Positions 1 to 8,692 of a stretch of 64,000 bases of DNA are shown in pieces. This stretch comes from an uncultured Bacteroidota bacterium. Lineage in GTDB: Bacteria; Bacteroidota; Bacteroidia; Flavobacteriales_F; PHOS-HE28. The notes under the pieces were generated by a model that did no database searches, had not been told where the DNA came from, and saw only the letters and a program-made list of their open reading frames with translations. Position numbers and translations under genes: made by a program. The stretch lies in contig CADEDY010000001.1 in the NCBI GenBank assembly GCA_902826215.1, forward strand, positions 310,001-374,000, written 5' to 3'. Numbering within the stretch: the stretch's first letter is position 1; each line of letters opens with the position of its first letter.

Positions 1-1643
1 CGGAAGGTGTGGAAGGTCCCCTGCGTCCGGTCCATCAGGCACAAGCCCGTGCCACCGGTTCCGATCCACAGCCCACCCGCGCCGTCCTCCAGGATGCTGC
101 GGATGATGTTGCCGGCGATGCTCGTGGGGTCCTTCGGATCGTGGCGGAAGTTGGTGAAGTCGTCGGTGGCTTCGTCATAGCGAGCCAGTCCGCCGTTGTA
201 CGTGCCGATCCAGATCGTACCCGCAGCATCCTCGTAGAGGGTGAGGATCACATCGCTGCCGATGCTGCGCGGGTCCTTCGCCGTGTGCCGGTAGTTCCGG
301 AGCCCACCGCCATCGCTGTTGCGTCGGTCCAGGCCGCTCTTGTCCGAACCCACCCATATGCGGCCCTTGCAGTCCCGCAGGACGCAGCGCGATACATCAC
401 TGCTCCATCCGGTGCGGCTGGCAGGATCGTGTCGCATGGCGCTCAACGTGTTCGTGCTGCGGTCCCATACGTTCACACCACCACCCGCCGTGGCGATCAT
501 GATGCGGCCCTGTTCATCCTCCGCAAGGCCGTACACGAAGCTTTCGGTCAAGCGCACACCATCACCGGTCCTGTCGTCGAGCACATGGAAACGGTCCGGC
601 GCTGGGTCCGTGGAACTGGCCCCCTTGCCGCTGGTGGACACCCAGACGCGGCCGGCGCGATCGCAGTAGGTGGCAAGGACCAGGTCGCTCTTCAGGGCGT
701 GCGGATCGTGGATGTCCTTGTGGTACGCGCCAAGCTGCTGCCGTGCAGCATCCAGCACGTGTAGCCCGTTGAAGGTGCCCACCCACAGTTTGCCGAAGCG
801 GTCCTCGGTGATGCCATACACGAAGGACAGCCCGGGCCAGCTGAGGTCCGTGCGGCCGTTGCCACTGCTGTGCAGGCGACAAAGCCCACCGCCGTAGGTG
901 CCCACCCAGATGTGCCCGCTGAGGTCCTGGTACAAGGCCTTGATGTTGTTCTCGGGCAGGCTGTTCGGGTCCTGCGGATCATGACGGAAATGTGCCGTCG
1001 ATCCACCATCTGCAGCGAGGCGGAACAGGCCGTTCTTCGTCCCCACCCACACCCGCTGGTCGCGATCCACCAGCAGGGTGAACACGAAAGGGGCGGAACT
1101 TGCAGTTGCACCGGGCGCTTCCAAGGCGATCCGCTCGTACACCGCACGATCCGGATGGAAGGCGAAGAGTCCCAACGGACCACCCACCAGTATCCGCCCT
1201 TGGCCGTCCTGCGCGATGCAGAACACCGAGCTCACCTGCGACCGCAGCGTATCCACAGGCAGGCTGGAACGCTTCACCGCGCCCGTGCGCAGGTCCAGCC
1301 GATCCAGTCCACCACCTTCCGTGCCCACCCACAGCACGTCGTCATCATCGGCATACAGCGCGCGGATGTAGCCCTGCGAGAGGGTCCGCTCGTCGTCCGG
1401 GTCATGCGTCCACACCTTCATCGCATGACCGTCCCAGCGGTTCAGTCCGTCCTGCGTACCAAACCACAGGAAGCCCTGCCTGTCCTGGCAGAAGGCGTAG
1501 ATGGTGCCCTGCGAAAGTCCGTCCGTGGTGGTGATGTGATCGAAGCGCTCGGTGGCCCAAGCGCTGTGTTGTGCCGTAACGACACCAGCGTGCCCGAGCA
1601 CGGTGCACAGCACAAAGAGCAGTATGGGGGCGGGTGATCCCAC
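1..1643 (-). CDS. Two-component-regulator-type propeller sensor, N-terminal part (cut by window edge)
   Basis: The reverse-strand frame is open from a GTG at 1643 to the window edge, about 547 codons. The first 24 or so residues form a signal peptide (hydrophobic ILLFVLCTVLG core, then VVTAQ). The rest is a series of propeller blades of the Reg_prop type, recognisable by recurring units such as FLWFGTQDGLNRWDG, VLWVGTEGGGLDR, HIWVGTYGGGLCR and TIWIGTYNGGLARYD. The family is a periplasmic sensor domain usually followed by a transmembrane Y_Y_Y segment and a histidine kinase or LuxR output domain; that part lies outside the window. An in-frame TAG upstream and the absence of any ATG make GTG 1643 the best start. 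No frameshift was seen. The ligand is unknown. Confidence 0.8.
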   Translation of the reverse strand, partial: MGSPAPILLFVLCTVLGHAGVVTAQHSAWATERFDHITTTDGLSQGTIYAFCQDRQGFLWFGTQDGLNRWDGHAMKVWTHDPDDERTLSQGYIRALYADDDDVLWVGTEGGGLDRLDLRTGAVKRSSLPVDTLRSQVSSVFCIAQDGQGRILVGGPLGLFAFHPDRAVYERIALEAPGATASSAPFVFTLLVDRDQRVWVGTKNGLFRLAADGGSTAHFRHDPQDPNSLPENNIKALYQDLSGHIWVGTYGGGLCRLHSSGNGRTDLSWPGLSFVYGITEDRFGKLWVGTFNGLHVLDAARQQLGAYHKDIHDPHALKSDLVLATYCDRAGRVWVSTSGKGASSTDPAPDRFHVLDDRTGDGVRLTESFVYGLAEDEQGRIMIATAGGGVNVWDRSTNTLSAMRHDPASRTGWSSDVSRCVLRDCKGRIWVGSDKSGLDRRNSDGGGLRNYRHTAKDPRSIGSDVILTLYEDAAGTIWIGTYNGGLARYDEATDDFTNFRHDPKDPTSIAGNIIRSILEDGAGGLWIGTGGTGLCLMDRTQGTFHTF

Positions 1644-1875
1644 GCAGGTCGATTTGACCGCCCAAAGGTGCTACTTGCTCGCTAAAGCACATTCGGCATT
1701 TCCAGAAGCGGCAGAAGGTGCTATGCAACGACGAGAGATCACCGTGGTGCCCACCGATGATCGCCTGACCCCGATGACCAGAACGACATACCAAGAACAC
1801 CACGACCGACGGTGCGTTACGAGCTAATTGAAGGCGCTTGGGTGAAGCAGTGAACATCGTAACGATCTTTCGACC

Positions 1876-3693
1876 ATGAAGAAACTCGCTGCCACCCTCG
1901 TTGTCTTCACCCTGTTCACTGCATGTTCCACAGCACCACCCGTGGACGAGACCGCCGATGCCATCCGCAAGGTGGAGACCGGCTTGGGCCCTCGTGTACA
2001 CTTGGTGGGCGACAGCAGTTGGACCATCGAGGAACGCATGGCGCACTACGATGTGCCCGGCGTGAGCATTGCCGTGATCCAGGGCAACAAGATCGTCTGG
2101 ACCAAGACCTATGGTGTGATGGACAAGGAGACGAAGGAACCCGTCACCGCCACTACGCTCTTCCAAGCCGGTTCCATCAGCAAGCCGGTCGCCACCTACG
2201 GTGCGTTGAAGTTGGCCGAGCTGGGCATGATCGACTTGGATGGCGACGTGAACACCCAATTGCGTTCCTGGAAATTGCCGGAGAACGAATTCACCGAGCG
2301 TGTGAGGGTGACACCGAAGATGTTGCTCGGTCATGTTGCCGGGACCTCCGTGCATGGCTTTCTTGGCTACAGCCCTGACCTCCCGGTACCCACGCTCATT
2401 CAAGCGTTGAATGGCGAAGCACCTGCGAACTCACCACCCATCGTGGTGGACAAGCTGCCCGGTGAGAGCCCGCGCTATTCCGGTGGTGGTTATTGCATCC
2501 TTCAGCAGTTGATGATCGATGCGAAAGGCACGGACTTTCCGAGCCTGATGGACGAACTCGTGTTAGCCCCTTTGGGAATGACGCAGAGCACCTATGCCCA
2601 ACCGCTCACGGGCGAACGCTTGGCCCGTGCTGCCACCGGTTACGTACCCGATGGTTCCATGACGAAGGGCAAACGACACACCTATCCGGAAATGGCCGCC
2701 GCCGGGCTGTGGACCACCGCCGAGGATCTCGCCAAGTATGTGATCGACCTGCAACGCACCTACAAAGAGGACAAAGGCAGGGTGCTCTCGCAACCCTCCG
2801 CCGCATTGATGCTCACTCCAAACACCGACCCGAATTGGGGCGTGGGCATGTTCCTGCAGGACCGTATGGGCGAGCCCTACTTCGAACACGGTGGTTGGGA
2901 CGAAGGCTTCTGCGCGCAGGTCATGTCGCACCGCGATAAAGGCTACGGCGTGGTGGTGATGATCAACGCCAACCAGCCCGACTTCTACTGGGAGCTGATC
3001 CGCTCCGTGGCTCGCGCCTACGATTGGGAAGGGTACACACCCAGCTATACCAAGTTGGAGAACGATGCCGCCATGTTGCAAGCCGTGAGCGGTCGGTACC
3101 GCATCGGCAACGATGCCTTCATCACCATATCGCACAGCGGTGGGCACTTGTACCGGCAGCATATGATGGAAGAGGCCGAGGAGTTGTTCCGCATTTCGGA
3201 CAGCACCTTCATCCTTTTGGAGGATGCACGCCCGATCCGATTCAAGAAAGGCGCAGATGGCGGCATGACCCTATTGACCCTGAACGAGAACGATGCCAGC
3301 AAGGTGGAAGCAAGCCGACCACGCATGACCGATGCTGAACAGGTGCCCTTCGAGTTCGTGCTGGCAGGCAAACCGGATGAGGCCCTCGCGGCCTATCGCG
3401 CATTGCGCACCGCCGACCCCAAGGACCCCGCCGTGGAGGAGCGCACCCTCAACGATGCCGGTTACAACCAACTCTTCGCCGGTAGGACCGTGCTGGCTCG
3501 CGACCTCTTCTACGTGAACATGCACCTCCACCCCAAGAGCGCCAACACGTACGATAGCTACGCCGAGGCTTGCCTCAAGAACGGTGAAGACGACCTAGCC
3601 CTCATCAACTACAAGAAGGCCTTCGCCATGTACCCGGCGAACACCCACGCGGCGGAGGTGATCACCGAATTGGAGGCGAAGAAGACGCAGTAG
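1876..3693 (+). CDS. Serine hydrolase, beta-lactamase/PBP family lipoprotein with C-terminal TPR-like tail
   Basis: This 605-residue protein begins with a lipoprotein signal whose lipobox ends at Cys17 (LFTAC). The class C beta-lactamase/DD-peptidase fold follows: the nucleophile motif SISK at about residue 97, a YSG tripeptide where YxN is usual, and HGG (in FEHGGWDEGF) in place of KTG. From about residue 500 to the end the sequence looks like helical TPR-type repeats (EQVPFEFVLAGKPDEALAAY and later ALINYKKAFAMYP). Such proteins are usually periplasmic esterases, peptidases or transpeptidase-like enzymes of unknown substrate, so resistance to beta-lactams should not be assumed. It stands alone, divergent from the propeller gene. 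Confidence 0.85.
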   Translation: MKKLAATLVVFTLFTACSTAPPVDETADAIRKVETGLGPRVHLVGDSSWTIEERMAHYDVPGVSIAVIQGNKIVWTKTYGVMDKETKEPVTATTLFQAGSISKPVATYGALKLAELGMIDLDGDVNTQLRSWKLPENEFTERVRVTPKMLLGHVAGTSVHGFLGYSPDLPVPTLIQALNGEAPANSPPIVVDKLPGESPRYSGGGYCILQQLMIDAKGTDFPSLMDELVLAPLGMTQSTYAQPLTGERLARAATGYVPDGSMTKGKRHTYPEMAAAGLWTTAEDLAKYVIDLQRTYKEDKGRVLSQPSAALMLTPNTDPNWGVGMFLQDRMGEPYFEHGGWDEGFCAQVMSHRDKGYGVVVMINANQPDFYWELIRSVARAYDWEGYTPSYTKLENDAAMLQAVSGRYRIGNDAFITISHSGGHLYRQHMMEEAEELFRISDSTFILLEDARPIRFKKGADGGMTLLTLNENDASKVEASRPRMTDAEQVPFEFVLAGKPDEALAAYRALRTADPKDPAVEERTLNDAGYNQLFAGRTVLARDLFYVNMHLHPKSANTYDSYAEACLKNGEDDLALINYKKAFAMYPANTHAAEVITELEAKKTQ

Positions 3694-3785
3694 GTCACGA
3701 GCCGGAAAGGTCATCCTGGCCTTCGTCCAAAAGGGCATGGATGAAATGGGATGGTCCCAACTCTGGAAGGCAAACGGACCAGTAC

Positions 3786-4220
3786 CTAGACCAGCACCGC
3801 AATCATGGTGATCGGCACGGCCTTCAGCACTTGGCTGATGGGGCAGTTCACCTTGGCTTCCTCGGCGCACTTGTCAAAATCCTCTTTGCTGATGCCGGGC
3901 ACCTTGGCCTTCAGATCCAGGTGGATGCCGACGATGCCGGTGCCGCCTTCTACAGGTCCCAACTTCACTTGCGAGGTGCAATCGAGTTCATCCGGGGTGT
4001 GACCGCCATTCCCGAGCACGAAGCTCAGCTTCATGGTGAAACAGCCGGCATGCGCGGCGGCGATGAGTTCCTCGGGGTTCGTACCGGCCTTCCCATCCTC
4101 GCTCAAGAAGCGGGTCATGAACGAATAGGGGGTGTCCTTCAGGACGCCGCTGGTGCTTGTGAGGTGGCCGGTGCCTTCTTTGCCGGTGCCTTTCCAAATG
4201 GCTTTGCTTGATCGGATCAT
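3786..4220 (-). CDS. osmC: OsmC family peroxiredoxin-like protein
   Basis: The 144-residue product has the OsmC/Ohr fold signature: a glycine-rich N-terminal strand region (AIWKGTGKEGTGHLTSTSG), then NPEELIAAAHAGCFTMKLS carrying the first catalytic cysteine, and CPISQVLKAVPI carrying the second near the C-terminus. OsmC enzymes reduce organic hydroperoxides with a Cys pair in the cytoplasm. The ATG at 4220 is preferred over an upstream in-frame start at 4265 because the family begins with a sequence like MIRSSKAIWKG. It converges on the beta-lactamase-like gene, with about 90 bp between them. Confidence 0.9.
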   Translation of the reverse strand: MIRSSKAIWKGTGKEGTGHLTSTSGVLKDTPYSFMTRFLSEDGKAGTNPEELIAAAHAGCFTMKLSFVLGNGGHTPDELDCTSQVKLGPVEGGTGIVGIHLDLKAKVPGISKEDFDKCAEEAKVNCPISQVLKAVPITMIAVLV

Positions 4221-4354
4221 GGTTCGTGTTGTGCTTGGTTTCTTGCGTCGGTGAAAGTAGAACACCCTGCAAGCGAATTGGTTTGAAAGCGATCAGCCGA
4301 TCCCGTGGAACGGGTTGGTCAAGGCTGTCCGAGTTGCTTCCGTCGTTCGGACGA

Positions 4355-5050
4355 TCACAGCACGGACACCCCGTTCTCATCGGTGGTGAGCACCTCGCTC
4401 AGGTGATCGAAGAAAGGGCGGATGCTCCGGTACGCGTTGTCCATGTTAGCCGGAAAGTCCGCGGAGAGCACTTCGCGATCGGAGAACGGATGGCGGAACA
4501 GGAACTGGTTGCGGCGCAACAGGTCGATGCCGGGGTGGTCCTTGGCGTAGCCTTTCGGTGCCGTCTTCACACCCTCGCCGATGATCTCGCCAAAGGTGTC
4601 GCGCAGCCTCTTCGCCTTCAGCAGTTTCCGCCAGGTCTCCAGGTCCTGGTCGATATCCACCCGAATGCGTTTCAGGTCGGCGGGCTCCGGGGCGAAGAAG
4701 CCGCAGGCCACGAAGGAATCACCCGGTTTGATCCGGAAGTGATAGCCCCCGCGCAGGGCCGGTTTCGCGCGACCGATGCTGCCCCCGAACCAGGTCTTGT
4801 AGGGCGGCTTGTCCTTGTGGAAGCGGGTATCGTTGTAGATCCGGTACATGCTCTCCTTACCGGTCTCGGTGGAAAGCCGGTCGTGCTTGCGCATGCGCTC
4901 GAGCAACGCGTCGATCACCTCGCTGACATTCGCCCTCGCGCCGTCGTACGCATCCTTGTGTGCTTGGAACCAGTCGCGGTCGTTGTGCCGTTCCAAGTCC
5001 TTCAGGAAGGTCAACGTCGCTGGCTTTATCCGGGTGTTCACATCGGCCAT
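4355..5050 (-). CDS. DUF2461 / TIGR02453 family protein
   Basis: A 231-residue soluble protein of the DUF2461 family. It is recognised by its N-terminal block (TLTFLKDLERHNDRDWFQAH) and the central block with RIYNDTRFHKDKPPYKTWFGG and GGYHFRIKPGDSFVACGF. No catalytic function is established for the family. It has no signal peptide or membrane segment. The ATG at 5050 lies only four bases downstream of a perfect TAnnTTTG promoter box, so the transcript may be leaderless. Confidence 0.88.
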   Translation of the reverse strand: MADVNTRIKPATLTFLKDLERHNDRDWFQAHKDAYDGARANVSEVIDALLERMRKHDRLSTETGKESMYRIYNDTRFHKDKPPYKTWFGGSIGRAKPALRGGYHFRIKPGDSFVACGFFAPEPADLKRIRVDIDQDLETWRKLLKAKRLRDTFGEIIGEGVKTAPKGYAKDHPGIDLLRRNQFLFRHPFSDREVLSADFPANMDNAYRSIRPFFDHLSEVLTTDENGVSVL

Positions 5051-5054
5051 GCTG

Positions 5055-5062
5055 CAAAGCTA
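5055..5062 (-). promoter_or_regulatory. Bacteroidota -7 box for the DUF2461 gene
   Basis: Reading the reverse strand, TAGCTTTG matches the Bacteroidota primary sigma consensus TAnnTTTG exactly. It sits four bases before the ATG of the DUF2461 gene. I see no convincing -33 TTTG. Confidence 0.5.
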
Positions 5063-5093
5063 CTTGCGCATCAGCAGGAGCTCTTCGATCCAG

Positions 5094-6434
5094 TTACCGC
5101 TTCAAATACCGCACCTCACCGGGCTTCAACCAGTACTCGTCGCCGTTGCTGCCGAGCGGTCGAAGGATGATCGTATCGCCACTGAATTGCCAGTTGAATG
5201 CATAGCTCGTATCCGCAGTGCCGAAGTGGAGCGCATCCATGTCGTTCGCATAAGGGTGCAGCGTTCCGAAATAGTCGTGGAAGCTGAATTCGCGCCATGC
5301 TGGATGACCACTCATCATGCCGTTGTTCGAAATACTGAAGGGCTTGCCTGTATCCAATGGCATGTAGTTACCAGCGAACAGCGTGCGCATCAAATAGCTG
5401 TGGTAGTTCATTTGGAAACCGAAACGATCATCGAGACGGTCGGTCAAGGACGACTCGGAATGCAGCAAGCGGCGATAATGCAACGTACCGTGGCGCTCGG
5501 GTCGCTCCACATCGGTCCAATGCACAAGGATCCGGTCGCTCTTAGGATCGTGAACGAAGGTCATCGATGCATAGTCGTTCAGTTGGAGCAGTGTATCGCC
5601 AGCGCTTGCGCGCGAAGCACGTTCGCTCGGGAGCAGCGTACCAAAACGCCCCACCGAATCCGGACCGACACGCAGGAGCAAGGCGGACCACACCGGCGGT
5701 GGCATCCGGTACGCGCCGATGCGCTTGTGTACCTGGATGCTGTCGTGGAATTCCACGAGGATCCAGTCGCCGGTGGGGTCGACAGCGGGCGGATCCAAAA
5801 GAACAGGGATCCTGTTCTTCCGCGCATCCAACGTCACGCGCATGTTGAACATACTGTCCTGTGGATGCAGCGGGTCGGCCACATGCACGAAGCCATCCGT
5901 GCCGATCACCATGCGTTTGCTGAAACGCCATTCCTTGTCATCGAGCCGGAAGTCTTCTCTCAACAGGCGTATCGTGTCACCGGCTATTTGATACGTGCCG
6001 TAGTACCGATCACTTCCGAATAGATTCAATTCACTCGCCTTGTACGTACCATCTGATCGCAGATCGATGGCTACGACATTATTACCGCCAGCGTACGAAG
6101 TGCTTAAGACGACAGGAACGGAATCGCGCTTGTAGGTGAGAAAATGAAAGGTCAGTGCTATTGCCCCCGCCATGGATAAGATGCCCAATGACAACAGTAT
6201 GTCACGACGAGAGCGTGCGCTCCAGTTGAAGCCAGCAGAAAGAAGAATGGAAAATACCACGAGGCCGAATATCCCGAACACGACCAATGTCTTCACCTCG
6301 TCGAAAACGAACGAACCGGGTGACCAATACCCCGCCACCACATGCTGGATCACGACAATAGCTGCGATCAGCGCGCTGAAGGTCCAGATGGCCTTTCGCC
6401 TGTTTGAAATTTCGGGATCCTTGGTATTGGTCAC
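5094..6434 (-). CDS. Unknown membrane protein with three N-terminal TM helices and a large periplasmic domain
   Basis: I do not recognise this 446-residue protein. Three hydrophobic helices occupy roughly residues 13-32, 42-67 and 73-98 (cores IWTFSALIAAIVVI, TLVVFGIFGLVVFSILL and ILLSLGILSMAGAIAL). The remaining 340 residues are rich in beta-prone, aromatic sequence with lipocalin-like phrases (SDRYYGTYQIAGDTIRLL; FNWQFSGDTIILRPLG). GTG 6434 is chosen as the start because a TACTTTCG box lies eight bases upstream (6442-6449). The open frame continuing to 6668 would run through low-complexity sequence with no protein character. Confidence 0.65.
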   Translation of the reverse strand: MTNTKDPEISNRRKAIWTFSALIAAIVVIQHVVAGYWSPGSFVFDEVKTLVVFGIFGLVVFSILLSAGFNWSARSRRDILLSLGILSMAGAIALTFHFLTYKRDSVPVVLSTSYAGGNNVVAIDLRSDGTYKASELNLFGSDRYYGTYQIAGDTIRLLREDFRLDDKEWRFSKRMVIGTDGFVHVADPLHPQDSMFNMRVTLDARKNRIPVLLDPPAVDPTGDWILVEFHDSIQVHKRIGAYRMPPPVWSALLLRVGPDSVGRFGTLLPSERASRASAGDTLLQLNDYASMTFVHDPKSDRILVHWTDVERPERHGTLHYRRLLHSESSLTDRLDDRFGFQMNYHSYLMRTLFAGNYMPLDTGKPFSISNNGMMSGHPAWREFSFHDYFGTLHPYANDMDALHFGTADTSYAFNWQFSGDTIILRPLGSNGDEYWLKPGEVRYLKR

Positions 6435-6631
6435 AGTGGATCGAAAGTAGTGCAGTGTACAGGTCGAATTCTTAGGTCGAACCCGACCAATAGCGACGAA
6501 TGCCCCGTTAGACCACTGGCCAAGGCCACCCCAAGCCGGCCAACACCCACCACCTATGCCGAACGGCCCATCGGAGCTACGCGCATACCCATACCGATAG
6601 GCCGAGGGCCCATGGCCTGCTGCCCAGGACC

Positions 6632-6841
6632 GATCGCTTCGCGCCATTTCCTGATCGTAGTTCGCCAATTATCGATCAGGATGCGGGGTATCTCGATCGT
6701 TCTGTCGCGTTTCTTGATCGATGTCTCGCGTATTTCGATCAAGTTGCCGCAATTATCGATCGTTCTGTCGCGCATCTCGATCAAGTTGCCGCGTATTTCG
6801 ATCGATATTTCTCGCATATCGATCGGTATTTGCGGTTGGTC
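6632..6841. repeat. Ten-unit 21-bp GATC-phased repeat array
   Basis: GATC occurs at 6632, 6653, 6674, 6695, 6716, 6737, 6758, 6779, 6800 and 6821, exactly 21 bp apart ten times. The remaining 17 bases are degenerate but related; frequent versions are GTTCTGTCGCG, AAGTTGCCGCG and cores ending TATTTC or TATC. Because 21 is a multiple of three, both strands stay open and would encode heptads (plus strand SI.L.RI; minus strand SIEIRGN, TIDNCGN), but the flanks do not look like protein. It fills the 651-bp gap (6435-7085) before the FnIII gene at 7086, together with the palindromes at 6886-7003. Confidence 0.85.
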
Positions 6842-6885
6842 CGTGGCATTTCTGGCCCCGAAGGGGAGCGGCCCGCGGCCTGCTG

Positions 6886-7003
6886 CACGCTTCGTGCACG
6901 GCTTCGGCACCATTTCTTTTGGGCATTTAAGTGCACCGGGTGCACCCCCCGCAATTGCTGGGCCCAAGGCAAAAGAAGGTGCACCGAAGTGTACCGGGTA
7001 CAC
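6886..7003. repeat. Paired 15-bp palindromes within a larger imperfect inverted repeat
   Basis: GTGCACCGGGTGCAC at 6931-6945 and GTGTACCGGGTACAC at 6989-7003 are perfect palindromes around a central G and differ at only two symmetric positions. A smaller inverted repeat, TGCACG-ctt-CGTGCA, lies near 6886-6900. The flanks (CTTCGGCACCATTTCTTTTGGGC near 6902 and a complementary GCCCAAGGCAAAAGAAG stretch near 6962) form an imperfect long stem around the first palindrome. This could be a MITE-like relic or a pair of operator sites for the FnIII gene 80 bp downstream. Confidence 0.55.
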
Positions 7004-7085
7004 CAATTTCCATTGCAACAACGCGGCTGCACAACGCATAAAAGGCCCCGGAACGCGGAAAACAAACCGCACAAAAACAAACACG

Positions 7086-7718
7086 ATGAGCATCATCAAA
7101 ACATTCCTCGTCAAGCTGGGCCTCTCCGGCCTCACCTCATCGGCCTTGGTGGAAAAAGGCCGCAACCACGTCACCATGCTTACGGACAACCCCAACTACC
7201 CCACGTTGCAGTCGGAGTTGGCGGATACCACGAAAGCGTGTGACGACCTGGACGCCGCCAACCAGGAAATGTTGTTCAATGGTGGTAAGATCGCTTCGGA
7301 GAAGAAGCGCGAACTGGACAGCGCCCTGCGCATCCGCCTCACCGGCATCGGCCAACAGGTACAGGTGATCAGCGGTGGCGACAAGGCGAAGATCCTCAGC
7401 GCCGGTTTCGAAGTCCGCAAGAGCGCCGAACCCATCACCAAGCTCAGCCAACCACAGGACCTTCGCTCCAGCCTCCCCGGCTTCAGCGGTCTGGTGGATC
7501 TGGACTGGGAAGTGGTGCGTGGCGCGCGTTACTACAACGTATGGTTCACGGCAGGCGACCCCACCACGGCCCAATGGCAGCTGGCGGGTAGCACCACCAA
7601 GAGCCGCTACACCATGGAGAAGTTGACGCCCGGTACCACCTACAGCTTCCGTGTGAATGCTGTGGGAGCCCGCGCCGAAAGCATCTTCAGCGACATCACA
7701 TCCATCATGGCCGCCTAA
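7086..7718 (+). CDS. Small alpha-helical plus fibronectin type III protein (paralog 1)
   Basis: The 210-residue protein lacks a signal peptide. Residues 1-130 are helical and charged and end in the motif ILSAGFEVRK. Residues 135-210 form one FnIII-like domain, with the family pattern YNVWFTAG, WQLAGSTTKSRYTMEKLTPG and TTYSFRVNAVGARA. It is a clear paralog of the product at 46376, which has the same architecture and an ILSSGFEVKR motif. ATG 7086 is chosen because family similarity between the paralogs starts just after it, although the frame stays open upstream through the 21-bp array. Function is unknown. A strong terminator follows. Confidence 0.75.
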   Translation: MSIIKTFLVKLGLSGLTSSALVEKGRNHVTMLTDNPNYPTLQSELADTTKACDDLDAANQEMLFNGGKIASEKKRELDSALRIRLTGIGQQVQVISGGDKAKILSAGFEVRKSAEPITKLSQPQDLRSSLPGFSGLVDLDWEVVRGARYYNVWFTAGDPTTAQWQLAGSTTKSRYTMEKLTPGTTYSFRVNAVGARAESIFSDITSIMAA

Positions 7719-7747
7719 AGGCAGCCACCGCGTTCCAACTCTCTTAT

Positions 7748-7787
7748 CGGCCCCGGCCACCGCAAGGTGCGCCGGGGTCGGTGTTTT
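7748..7787 (+). terminator. Intrinsic terminator after FnIII paralog 1
   Basis: A GC-rich hairpin pairs CCCCGGC (7751-7757) with GCCGGGG (7771-7777), continues inward through CACC-gcaa-GGTG, and is followed by GTGTTTTCTG. It lies 30 bases after the stop codon. Confidence 0.7.
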
Positions 7788-7918
7788 CTGCCCCCCTTAA
7801 TGAACCGGAGGCTGTGCAGATCCCGCCCTCCGGGGCCGAACCGAACAAGGCCACCGCGCTGCTATTTTCGATTCATGCTCCGTGACCATCCGTACCATGC
7901 TGTTGTACACCACACCCG

Positions 7919-8275
7919 ATGGAGGACACCCCCACACCCCGCCCCCCGGAGATCCAGCCCTTGCTGGAGCTGATCACTGATCTGCATATCCTTATGCAAC
8001 GGCTCAACGCCATGCTGGTGCCGGAGCAAACCCCGCCCGCCCAGGCTCGCCCACCGGCCTCGCGACCTGCCGAACCCATTGTGCTCAGCCCGCGGATGCG
8101 CGAATTCCTGGGCCTTTTGTGCCACCCCAAGGGCTACACCTACAAGGAGACCGCCGCCATGATGAATGTTTCCCTAAGCAACCTGCGCAAGTGGCGCGAT
8201 CGCATCCGCGACCGCTACGGCCCCGATGGCAAAACCGCCATCGCCCTGTGGGCGAAGCAGAATGGGTTGGGGTAG
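7919..8275 (+). CDS. Small LuxR/GerE-like helix-turn-helix protein
   Basis: The 118-residue product has a proline-rich N-terminal half (residues 1-55). The C-terminal half resembles a LuxR-type DNA-binding domain: LSPRMREFLGLLCHPKGYTY, then KETAAMMNVSLSNLRKWRDR and a final IALWAKQNGLG helix. No receiver domain is present, so this is either a stand-alone regulator or an output module whose sensor is encoded elsewhere. A TATTTTCG box, one mismatch from TAnnTTTG, lies near 7863-7870. Its neighbours are the FnIII protein upstream and the split kinase downstream. Confidence 0.7.
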   Translation: MEDTPTPRPPEIQPLLELITDLHILMQRLNAMLVPEQTPPAQARPPASRPAEPIVLSPRMREFLGLLCHPKGYTYKETAAMMNVSLSNLRKWRDRIRDRYGPDGKTAIALWAKQNGLG

Positions 8276-8279
8276 GGGG

Positions 8280-8296
8280 GCGAGTCGTAGACTCGC
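8280..8296. repeat. Short palindromic hairpin GCGAGTC-gta-GACTCGC
   Basis: A perfect seven-base stem with a three-base loop lies directly behind the LuxR-like gene. It resembles a REP-type unit but lacks a T-tract, so it is not a convincing terminator. Confidence 0.45.
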
Positions 8297-8503
8297 GGTA
8301 GTGGGGGGGTGTCGTCAACAGCCTTGCTGCAACAGAACGCTGATGGGGGAAAGGAGTTGGGGAAGTTGTTGATAAGCGCTACATAGTCGGTGCGGCGGGC
8401 AAGATGATGCGGAAGTGAGCGCGTGAGGAAGGCACAGACCTACGTCAACCGTGAGCCAACGACGTATAGGATCACTTTCTTTGTAAGGTTATTCAAACCG
8501 ATC

Positions 8504-8683
8504 ATGGATTCGTACAAGGCCAAAGAGTGGGAACAGCGCCTAGCAGGAAAGTATCTCCTAGACTATGAGATAGTGAAGTATGTTGGCAATGGAAAGTCCG
8601 CCGTCGTATTCAGAGCAGTTCGTCCCAGCGATGGTATGGAAGTAGCAATCAAGATATTCGACGATACTCTGATTGAGCGATAA
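8504..8683 (+). pseudogene. Ser/Thr protein kinase, N-terminal fragment (ends at in-frame TAA)
   Basis: The first 59 residues hold the start of a eukaryotic-type kinase: the glycine loop YVGNGKSAVVF and the ATP-lysine motif VAIKIFD. The frame stops at TAA 8681-8683. Continuing in the same frame gives GAALQEHRIAQEL..., which is what the alpha-C helix region should look like, so a single codon (probably Tyr) seems to have become a stop. An in-frame ATG at 8423 is also possible, but the kinase homology fits ATG 8504. Confidence 0.7.
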
Positions 8684-8692
8684 GGGGCGGCC

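Noticed and set aside
1-1643. Frameshifted propeller pseudogene
   Set aside because: One continuous frame from GTG 1643 to the edge translates into regular propeller blades; the broken appearance came only from a lack of ATG codons.
6632-6841. CRISPR array
   Set aside because: Units are 21 bp with no separate conserved repeat and unique spacer, and no cas genes are nearby.
6450-7085. N-terminal extension of FnIII paralog 1 through the 21-bp array (open frame to 6450)
   Set aside because: Similarity between the two paralogs begins only near ATG 7086 and the upstream translation is low-complexity; a 21-bp period keeps frames open without coding.
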